64,000 nucleotides of DNA, taken from positions 74,991,521-75,055,520 of the forward strand of contig CM055096.1 of assembly GCA_029204225.1 (NCBI GenBank), read 5' to 3'. The DNA comes from Diphasiastrum complanatum (lineage: Eukaryota; Streptophyta; Lycopodiopsida; Lycopodiales; Lycopodiaceae). The translations under genes were made by a program, and so were the position numbers. Shown in pieces: positions 58,401 to 64,000 of the stretch. Under the pieces are notes generated by a model. It was given only the letters and a program-made list of their open reading frames with translations. It was not told the origin of the DNA and did no database searches. Numbering within the stretch: position 1 is the stretch's first letter; each line of letters opens with the position of its first letter.

Positions 58401-61400
58401 ACAGCAACTTGTAAAGCTGAAGATGAGCTGTTTTCTGCTAAAAAACCAGCAAGATTTGAAGTGGCAGAAATCTCGTCTTTAGGAGAGATGAGATTATTAG
58501 TGACAAAACCATAATCATTATTGAAAAGATTATCCTCCTTTTCAAATTGTTGTTCCAACGTAATGATTGCGGTACTTGTATCGTTACCTTTCTCTTTTTC
58601 CTTTGCAAGCCTCTTCCTACATTCTTTGCTGTGATGCCCAAACTTCTTGCAATAGTGGCACTTACCCTTCTTCTTGGAGTCTTGATCTTGAGCTTCCTTA
58701 GATTTTTGATCATCTTTGGAAGTTTTGAAAGAAGGCTTCCCTTTTCACTTGCCTTTGCTTTTGCCTTTTGCAAAGAAAGCTTGATCTTCTTGTTCACCAA
58801 AGTTGATCCTTGTTTGCTCTTCTTGAAGAAGTAAGCCAACAAGTTCGTCGAAGGAGATTTGTTGTCCCCTAAGAGAAATGCTCAATGATGACACAAATGG
58901 AAGGTAAGAATTAGGAAGAGAGTTGAGAGTAATAGATACAAATTGTGAGTTCTCAATCACCTCATCAATACTAAGAAGCTCCTCTCGAAGATCCTTGATC
59001 TTCGTCAAGTGGTTTGTAAGCAAATCACTTTCTTGCATCTTCAAGATAGAAAGTTGATTTCGAAGATATACCACTTTTGCCGCATTCTTTACTTGAAACA
59101 TCTTTGCAAGAGTCTCCCAAGCACTTTTGGAAGTCTTGCATGATCTAATATGTGGAAGGATAGATCTCTTCACTGATAATGCAATGACGGAATGTGCTTG
59201 TGCATCTTGTCGATCCCACTTCTTTTGCTCATCGGAAGACACCTCCGTAGATGATGAAGTAGTTGTTCTAGATGGTGTAATAGGTGCCAAGGTAGGCGGC
59301 CTCTCTTCGTCACCTTTAACTACTTCCCACAAACCTTTAGCAATTTGAAGGTTCTTTATCATGTAGCACCACAAGGAATAGTTTGTGCCATCCAGCTTAT
59401 CTTCATTAAATAAAGAACCAATAGACTCCGATTCTTTAGCCATAACAGAAAAATCAGCTTGTAGTAGATAGGAAATAGACTTTCCAAGACAAAATCTACT
59501 CAAAGGGCAGCAACCTCAAAGCTGAAATTATGAGCACAATAGATTGCAAAACTCCACATGCAATTTGCTCAACAAGTAATGAAATAGGTGGCTGATTTCT
59601 GCACAAAAAACAGAATGCTTACAAATAGGTAGACTTCAAATGAAGCCAAAACCAAAACCAGAAATTTGTGACTGAAAAGAGTGCACACTATGTGCATATA
59701 GAGCTGCCCTACTCCAAGCTCACCAACAGGGAAATTTCAGCAAGAAATGTGTGTAAAACACGTGTATCTTCATTTAAGAAGTAAATATGAAATTTTCAGC
59801 ATGTAATTGAGTCAAGATCACATGCAATTGGTTTGAGCATGCGCGTCCTACTGCTAGCTCTCAAATAGGTGAAGGTGGGCTGCAATTTCCTGCAAAAAAG
59901 CTATAAGAAGATGAACAGATTCTTCTCCTGCAAAAATCAGCAGCTTGATGATTTTTTGCAACCAAAAGGGGAAGAAGATAGCTTCCTATTGGGCGCCCTC
60001 CTGCAAGCAATATGATCACCTAAAGGCTCTGATACCATGTAGGAAATAGAAGCCTAAGGATCTAGGATTTTAACTATTCAATCACACAAAGCATTCTCAA
60101 AAGAAAGAGAGAGATGGCTAGAAACCCTCTTGTAGAAACTCGTGGACAGCCAAGGAGAATAGTCAGTATTGCTTACAAAAGTGTCTCATACAAATGGGAT
60201 GCACACATATATATATTCCAAGATGACTATCTAACTTCATGACTATTGGCTATCCAACTACTTGACTATTGACTATCCAACTTTCTATAAGTTACATAGA
60301 AAGAATAAGGTACCTCCAATATGTCAAGTTGGGGTACTTAATGTCACAATTAGGCCTAGTGGACCCATGAGTCCCTACCAAGTTAATTTCGTACTAACTT
60401 AGCTAACTCTAAGTTTAGTAGGCCTAATATAATAAATGACCATGGTTACACAACTCTCGACCTTTTGGGTCAAAGTAACCTATGGTAATGTAAGCAATTC
60501 CATTTACATTCCAACACAACATTTCGTTTCAAACTTGTACTTGTAGAAAGACAATGATCAAACTTTGCATGCCTTTGCTCTTCTACCTTCAAAGAGGATG
60601 AAGTAGAGAGGAGAAAGCATGATGATGAATCTTTTATTCGGTATATCTTTAAAAGTGTTTCTCAAGCACTTTTAGAGGTCTTGCAAAATCTCAAATGATA
60701 TAAGATAGATCTTGTTACCGATAAAATCTTAATCATCACGTCGATGCAAAACCTCAGCTTGCAACTCCAAGAAGAATAGTTGGTGCCATCCAACATATCT
60801 TCGCCCGAACAAGTACAAATTGCTCCCAAATCTCTTGCCAGAAGAACTAGCCAAGAAGATAAACTTTTTCAAACCCTAAATGTGCCCTAAAAGACACAAA
60901 AACTAGCAAGTATCAAATCTGAAAAATTAGCATCGGAATGTGTCGAAACCACACATTAGATGGATGTAGGAACTCGCCCTCCTACAAGCCTTGTGTGCTG
61001 AAAATTTCAGCCTGAAATTGCATTACAAACTCAAAAAACCAGCAAGCAAAGAATTAGGTTAGCCTCCAACAAAGCTTTTTTTGGAACCCTTCTTTCTTGC
61101 CCAAAAAGTGAACAATACACACACGGATAGGGCTATTGCAAACACCCTACAAATGGTAATATGCTGTCCAATTTTCAGCCTCGGAATGTGATCGGATCAT
61201 CACAAAAGGAGGATCTCTAGGGTGGAGACACACACTACACTGCAGCAACTTTGTTATCATCCCGACACTTACATTTAGAGGGACATTCCTTCTCATGGTA
61301 CTCCCAGGCCCGTCGTCTTCTTTCCACATTGGGTATCCAGATCACCGATCTACCTGCTGGCACTCATCAATATATTTGGCGCCATCTGTACAGGGCATAT

Positions 61401-62305
61401 CTTCAGAGTACTTGGGAGGGTCCACTGGGGACTAAGAGCAAGTTCTGTCCCACACATTTTCTATCTCTATATCCAGCTGGATGTCCTATAGTTCCTGGAT
61501 ACTTGTTGGAGAGTATCTCACACTGATTGCGGATAGTCATGGGTCAGTTTCGGGTTTTGTCACATCAGCTAGCCATTGAGACAGGTAGATAAAGTGGCTT
61601 TTGCGGAAGGCTCGTTTCTGTGGTATGTGTGACACACATGAGATAGAGGATGAGTCCCATTTTCTCTTCAGATGCCCAGCCTATTATGAGATACGAGGGA
61701 GGTATTATTGCTTGTTCAGAGATTACCCAGTCAAACTTTCTGACTTGATATCCTATGAGGACTCTAGATCTGTTGCATTGATGATCCGGGAGCGGATGAC
61801 GAGACTGAACATGATTGTACCCTCCCTGATACAGCTGAGCATCAGGGAGTGCCTACCTCGACGGAGACAGAGACAAGAGTTAGCATTGAGTAGTGACTCT
61901 GATGGAGAGGCTGAGATTCCAGATGCCTCCAGACACAGACGGCAGAGGCAGTATTGACGTCCAGAGTGACAGCCAGTTCATAGACCATAGTCCACAGCTC
62001 CATAGCAGTTGAGACGACACAGTTCAGTCCACTCGGAGACAAAGATTTGCGGCACATTCAACTATAGTCTCGCAACATACTATACACCACTTCCTCCAAG
62101 CTGATGGACACTTATTATACCAAGTTGATGGGCTTTGACTGTGTTAGCCATCTCAGTATATGTAGTTTTTGAGTTTGCAATTATTGTTTTTTCTGTAGCT
62201 GTTTGAGCTTTTCAGCTCCTACATGCATACTTGACATGTACCTTTTTCTTAGTTCTATGTACCTTAGGGTATCTCAAGGACATTAATAAAGATCTTTCTC
62301 TCTTT

Positions 62306-62370
<65 letters not shown>

Positions 62371-62972
62371 CGCCCGATGCAGTGTAGGAAGCGAGACCTG
62401 GGCCCCAGCCAGATTACTTAACAGGCCGGTTCGAACTGGCCGGTTCGAATTGGCCCCTATAGGTTCGAACGTTCGAACCGCGGTCCGTGGTAACATTGAT
62501 ACGGATCCAAGTGTAGCTGATGTAGCCTTAGCTTTTAAAGTAACAACTGAAAAGCCAATAAGGCATGAATAGATATTCTTACCTGTATCGTTATTTTGCC
62601 TTTGCTGTTTCTTTCTACTGCATTGGTTGCAAAATCTAAAGTTACTTTAATCTTTGGCCTAAGTAAAAGTTTTTCTCAATTTTCCTTTATGTCTTGTTTT
62701 ACTCCTATAATCTGATGTCATTTGTTAACAACTGGCTATGCAGGTCCACCGGGAACAGGCAAGGTTTGTTCTTGACTTGGCATTTGTGTCCATTGATGCC
62801 GCTCGTTACATGTATTCTAGTTTTGGATTAAATTAGCACACTATTGCTCCATTTGTGTTTTAAGTGGCTTACACTTTAAATCTGCTGTTGTCTTGGATAA
62901 AATCAACATTTCACCTTGCTGCAACAACAATTATTGGCATCTGCCATCTATGGCAGACATCTACGATTTGTG
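49563..62972 (+). CDS. SEN1/UPF1-like superfamily 1 RNA helicase gene, N-terminal and middle exons
   Basis: Seven candidate exons, all on the plus strand and mutually phase-compatible: 49563-49661, 49775-50281, 56188-56536, 56716-56960, 57053-57455, 62744-62763, 62924-62972. Diagnostic blocks are EYKARLQPLIIRECKAMMS, matching the EY...PL...EC(K/R)A block before the helicase core of plant SEN1-like proteins; SSFNSQQLHAIDALLQL, the Q-motif region; and LVQ|GPPGTGK, Walker A. Such proteins unwind RNA or RNA-DNA hybrids in transcription termination and RNA surveillance. The start codon and the rest of the helicase core are not seen; the gene should continue past 64000. Introns of 5.9 and 5.3 kb hold TE fragments. 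One splice acceptor is irregular, so decay is possible. Confidence 0.78.
49775..50281 (+). CDS. Helicase gene exon: hydrophilic N-terminal region
   Basis: 169 codons, phase 0 at both ends, from QLKNFMLWKNIVSDDKEL to FRGTLPK before GTAAGT. Ser/Lys/Glu-rich with basic clusters (GESEKKKRKLASP, AHHRKKNGSRSSEQ) that could be nuclear localisation signals. It is likely disordered, as is usual for this family upstream of the helicase. The start is set by the TAAAG acceptor, with no ATG in the right place. Confidence 0.65.
50310..50890 (+). mobile_element. Ty1/copia 5' fragment: primer site and gag start
   Basis: TGGTATCAGAGCCA at 50433-50446 is the initiator-Met primer site. The ATG at 50574 opens copia gag: SAGSNFLAWKVKTPLILKGE, GLWPGVDGTEE, ELREWREKNEKSVAVLSSSI. 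The frame decays after about 50850. LTR sequence before the primer site is short or truncated (about 50310-50431). It lies within the helicase intron. Confidence 0.82.
51550..51561 (-). promoter_or_regulatory. Copia primer-site-like motif, minus strand
   Basis: On the minus strand TGGTATCAAAGC follows a potential LTR end (...GTTCACA, plus-strand TGTGAACTCGAAGG at 51566). It may mark the LTR of an otherwise unrecognised minus-strand copia element spanning to the right. Confidence 0.4.
52356..52404. repeat. (AG)n microsatellite
   Basis: About 24 uninterrupted AG units. Confidence 0.96.
52964..53049. repeat. 43-bp tandem duplication
   Basis: Units 52964-53006 and 53007-53049 (CATTGGCA(C/T)TTTTTTCTAG ... 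CCTCAATCATGGT) with three differences. Confidence 0.9.
53169..53335. repeat. Diverged tandem duplication, about 86-bp unit
   Basis: TTCAGG(C/T)ACTTTC(A/G)T(A/G)AGT followed by ACCTGCACA(C/T)ACCTTCAAAG occurs at 53192 and 53279. Confidence 0.8.
53700..55010 (-). mobile_element. hAT-type transposase remnant (DUF659 family)
   Basis: Minus strand: LLSFIISDGWSDARKRHVIN and SSYMGTMFLRAIDTSEVG (about 54940-54790), VITNNASNCVAMGRLVNKTY and FWTPCVAHCLDLLVEDIAKL (54450-54310), EIVGVARFLVRFINKRPKVL (about 54280), then after gaps a short DGHFGPSLYEFMDRLG at about 53715. These are the ordered DUF659/hAT blocks, including the WTPC.AHCLDL motif. Frameshifts and about 200 bp of non-matching sequence separate blocks. 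The BED finger and dimerisation domain are not seen. It lies inside the helicase intron. Confidence 0.85.
55011..55690. other. Pyrimidine-rich intronic sequence, no gene
   Basis: Strongly TC-biased from about 55240 to 55620. ORFs here reflect composition only. Confidence 0.45.
55692..55768. repeat. Cluster of GAATCGGC/GCCGATTC inverted repeats
   Basis: GAATCGGCTGATTC, AGAATCGCCGATTC and GAATCGGCGATTC occur within 77 bp. The last is a perfect palindrome around CGGCG-type cores, and the copies can pair with each other. Confidence 0.75.
56188..56536 (+). CDS. Helicase gene exon with EC(K/R)A block
   Basis: Starts after TATAG and ends before GTAAGA, phases 0 to 1. It encodes VISRGLNGASLGSKQE, SLQGLLDQPGNVDTRWLSQE and EYKARLQPLIIRECKAMMSC. 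The last block matches the conserved segment upstream of the helicase core in plant SEN1/UPF1-like proteins. Confidence 0.8.
56716..56960 (+). CDS. Helicase gene exon
   Basis: Between TGTACAG and GTATGC, 245 bp, completing the split Gln codon. It encodes FSTDSSRGDLVLWELRCLES, RHVLGGPQHFFKNDLVLIIL and RVAIVHHDKPLVILRMRADP, which resemble the beta-barrel-like region preceding the helicase core (a 'KNDLVL' type block). Confidence 0.78.
57053..57455 (+). CDS. Helicase gene exon with Q-motif region
   Basis: Encodes MMPSGSNTKILKTFVIEND, IYKAVCHVDTIVDPLRFQLL and SSFNSQQLHAIDALLQLSEG, ending FFLVQ plus one base before GTGAGA. The stronger-looking acceptor at 57020-57021 (TTCTTTAG) would put it one base out of frame; the AG at 57051-57052 keeps frame, so I chose that. 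Confidence 0.72.
57830..58744 (-). pseudogene. Copia G nucleocapsid knuckle, protease and GAG-pre-integrase
   Basis: In frame with gag after one TGA. CHYCKKFGHHSKEC (about 58660) is the CX2CX4HX4C knuckle. IDWVIDSGATRHMTYHKEVF (58390) holds the protease DSGA. ILPNGEEKYIRNVLYVPKIK and LAELWHATFGHLNFASLKIL with HVCEGC form the pre-integrase H...H...CxxC region. The frame ends in CVLLP as the element is broken. Confidence 0.88.
58745..59443 (-). pseudogene. Copia G gag (UBN2 type)
   Basis: The ATG at 59443 (MAKESESIGSLFNEDKLDGT). LDGTNYSLWCYMIKNLQIAK and GLWEVVKGDEE are the copia gag start. SKSAWETLAKMFQVKNAAKV and FDELVGLLLQEEQTRINFGE follow. A TGA at 58745-58747 interrupts an otherwise continuous gag-protease frame. 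Confidence 0.9.
60025..60037 (-). promoter_or_regulatory. Primer-binding site of copia G
   Basis: On the minus strand TGGTATCAGAGCC directly follows the LTR end ...TTTCCTACA. Confidence 0.92.
60038..60516 (-). repeat. 5' LTR of copia G (479 bp)
   Basis: On the minus strand TGTTGGAATGTAAATGG to CTATTTCCTACA, a proper TG...CA LTR. The base run after it (CAACA) could be a target duplication, but the other end is lost. Confidence 0.88.
60580..60830 (-). pseudogene. Second, more decayed copia gag remnant
   Basis: On the minus strand DMLDGTNYSSWSCKL (about 60805) and a later RFCKTSKSA-like block match gag of copia G, with several stops. It lies just outside G's LTR, so G probably inserted into or beside a relative. 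Confidence 0.65.
61251..62290 (+). mobile_element. LINE L3: 3' end only
   Basis: Encodes the last part of ORF2 (LPAGTHQYIWRHLYRAYLQS at about 61350; FCGMCDTHEIEDESHFLFRC at 61610, a CxxC...H...C zinc domain). It ends with an Arg-rich, acidic tail (RRRQRQELALSSDSDGEAEI) and a stop at 61955. The 3' UTR runs to AATAAAG at 62284 and into a (TC)n tract. 5' truncation is normal for LINEs. It shows what the LINE at 6316 has lost. Confidence 0.87.
61601..61957 (+). pseudogene. LINE L3 ORF2 C-terminal zinc domain and tail
   Basis: Cys-x2-Cys at CGMC, then His and Cys in ESHFLFRCPAYYEIRGRYYC, closely matching 10276-10360 of the first LINE. It would bind nucleic acid. The frame is open to its natural stop. 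Confidence 0.85.
62309..62368. repeat. (TC)n microsatellite at the LINE 3' end
   Basis: About 30 TC units, starting about 20 bp after the LINE polyadenylation-like signal. Confidence 0.96.
62418..62478. repeat. GGTTCGAA palindrome cluster
   Basis: GGCCGGTTCGAACTGGCC, GGCCGGTTCGAATTGGCC and GGTTCGAACGTTCGAACC occur in tandem. Each is a near-perfect or perfect inverted repeat. Confidence 0.8.
62744..62763 (+). CDS. Helicase gene microexon with Walker A motif
   Basis: 20 bp between CTATGCAG and GTTTGT. With the G left over from the exon ending at 57455 it encodes GPPGTGK, the P-loop that binds ATP phosphate. Phase is exact on both sides. Confidence 0.75.
62924..62972 (+). CDS. Helicase gene, candidate exon after Walker A
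   Basis: TTIIGICHLWQTSTIC continues the P-loop as GK|TTIIGI, the usual pattern, and ends at a perfect donor G|GTAAGT. The base pair before it is CA, not AG, so either the acceptor has mutated or the exon differs. Low support. Confidence 0.4.
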
Positions 62973-64000
62973 GTAAGTCACATGCCCTGGATTAAGATAT
63001 AACTTTGTTTGATGGCTTTGGCTGTGTCATTGAGGTTTCTGTTTTTGCTGGTTTTAGGACTAAAACTTGCAGATTGACTTCATTACACTCGTTTTGGGAA
63101 TTTCCGGTGCATGAACAGACTAAGATGTACAGTTTTCTTAGATTCACCAGAAATGGAGATAAGTTCATTCCAGGTCAAAAATGTGCTATTTCCCTTACTG
63201 CTATTCTTTGAGTGAGGCTTATAAAGCTTTTTCCTACTTTAAATAGAACATATGTCTGCTGTTAGGTAATTTAGCATTCTATCAATTGGGGAAGGCTGTC
63301 CTACCATAGCCCAAGTTTTACTTGTAATTTTGAGAAAACAGGGTTGTCTCAAATTATTTTGCATTGGAATGATTTTAATTATAAAAAATAAACAAATTGA
63401 CAGCGTGATCCAAATTGGCTTGTGAGCATGATATGTCCTTTATAGAAGAAAGCCTTTTATCTAGAAGGGGCAAAATTCTCTTAACTCGCAAAAGCTTACT
63501 TTTCACCGATTTCCATGCTTTTGATAGCAGGAGAAGACCAAGCCAATGCTACACTTATATTGCTTTGATGCCCTATTTTCTATGTGGCACGCCCTTCCCA
63601 CCCTTCTGAAGATTGGCCTATAGAATGAAGGAAAAATTGTGGCTGAGTGAAGTTGGAATCTGCTCTTATGACAACATGCCTGGTTTTCCACGATACACAA
63701 AAGCCTGCAGGACTTTGCAAAGACTTGGATAAATGGTTTTCAGCTAATGTCTCCAGGTCTTGTACCCTGAGTAATTGCTCTTGCCCTAGTGGCCTGTGCT
63801 TTCCCCTTGATTTCCCTCCACGCAGTTTCCCTGTGCAAAGGCCGGTATGTGGCCTTTATCCAGGGATGCGCACGGGCTTCCGTGCATAACTTAATCCAGA
63901 TTTTTTAGAAGCAATAAATAAACACCACATCTGAGGTGATCTTTATGCTTATTAAAGGTGCACCGGCTCTGGACTTTCTGGGCCTGAGCATGAAGGACTT
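62973..64000 (+). other. Probable helicase intron; no further exon recognised
   Basis: No block resembling helicase motifs Ia to VI was found on the plus strand. ORFs up to 80 codons show no family resemblance. Confidence 0.4.

Larger units (their letters stand above)
57830..60516 (-). mobile_element. Ty1/copia element G: 5' LTR, gag, protease, pre-integrase; 3' part lost
   Basis: Minus strand: LTR 60516-60038, primer site, leader (to 59444), gag-protease frame 59443-57830, ending just after the pre-integrase zinc site. Integrase core, RT, RNase H and 3' LTR are absent. It lies antisense within the helicase intron. Confidence 0.9.
57456..62743 (+). other. Helicase intron of 5.3 kb with copia and LINE fragments
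   Basis: From GTGAGA to TATGCAG. It holds copia G, a gag remnant, LINE L3 and two repeat clusters, and splits the Walker A Gly codon from the rest of the P-loop. Confidence 0.75.

Noticed and set aside
63647-63889. 80-codon Cys-rich ORF near the right edge
   Set aside because: Cysteines do not form a known motif; probably intronic.
1-64000. Prokaryotic features such as operons, CRISPR arrays or integrons
   Set aside because: None present; gene structure and repeats are those of a plant nucleus.

Overview
The window looks like nuclear DNA of a land plant with a large, repeat-rich genome. The evidence is spliced genes with GT-AG introns, plant-type Ty1/copia and Ty3/gypsy (Tat/Athila-like primer site) retrotransposons, LINEs, a hAT/DUF659 transposase remnant, a tRNA-derived SINE and many (GA)n/(TC)n tracts. 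A fern, other seed-free plant or gymnosperm would fit the long TE-filled introns, but I cannot name the species. Nothing prokaryotic, no CRISPR array and no rRNA was seen.

Layout. 1-6.3 kb: a possible partial exon at the left edge, a minus-strand copia fragment, a short ORF with a SWIM zinc finger, and otherwise non-coding DNA with local duplications. 6.3-10.46 kb: a nearly complete but decayed LINE (ORF1, then endonuclease-RT-zinc domain), cut off exactly where a truncated copia 5' LTR begins. 10.46-13.71 kb: that copia element, internally deleted from the start of gag to mid-RT. 13.71-16.23 kb: the 5' end (LTR, primer site, leader, gag) of a minus-strand gypsy element. 16.87-19.15 kb: a host gene, a YIF1 homologue with at least four exons. 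21.5-25.4 kb: one copia fragment interrupted by a second, minus-strand copia of the same family as the 10.5-kb one. 25.4-42.4 kb: a gypsy cluster comprising an old gag remnant (C) and element B, whose pol is split by a nested element A (30833-40502) that has both LTRs and an apparent ACCG target duplication.

The right third is dominated by one host gene, a SEN1/UPF1-like superfamily 1 helicase. Recognised exons lie at 49.56-50.28, 56.19-57.46 and 62.74-62.97 kb. Its introns of 5.9 and 5.3 kb hold copia, hAT and LINE fragments. Splice phases agree along the whole chain if one acceptor at 57052 is used. The Walker A motif sits in a 20-bp exon. The gene probably continues beyond the window, and its 5' end was not found. 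A coiled-coil exon at 44.3-44.8 kb could belong to another gene.

The most interesting items are: nested gypsy A, which keeps gag, protease and a ~3-kb third ORF while lacking RT, RNase H and the integrase core; a leader motif, ACCTTCGCC, scattered in both orientations through untranslated parts of this gypsy family; an 86-bp tRNA-like insertion with a perfect 14-bp target duplication; and the Walker A microexon. Almost every mobile element here is broken, and many stops are the kind expected from C-to-T decay of methylated DNA.
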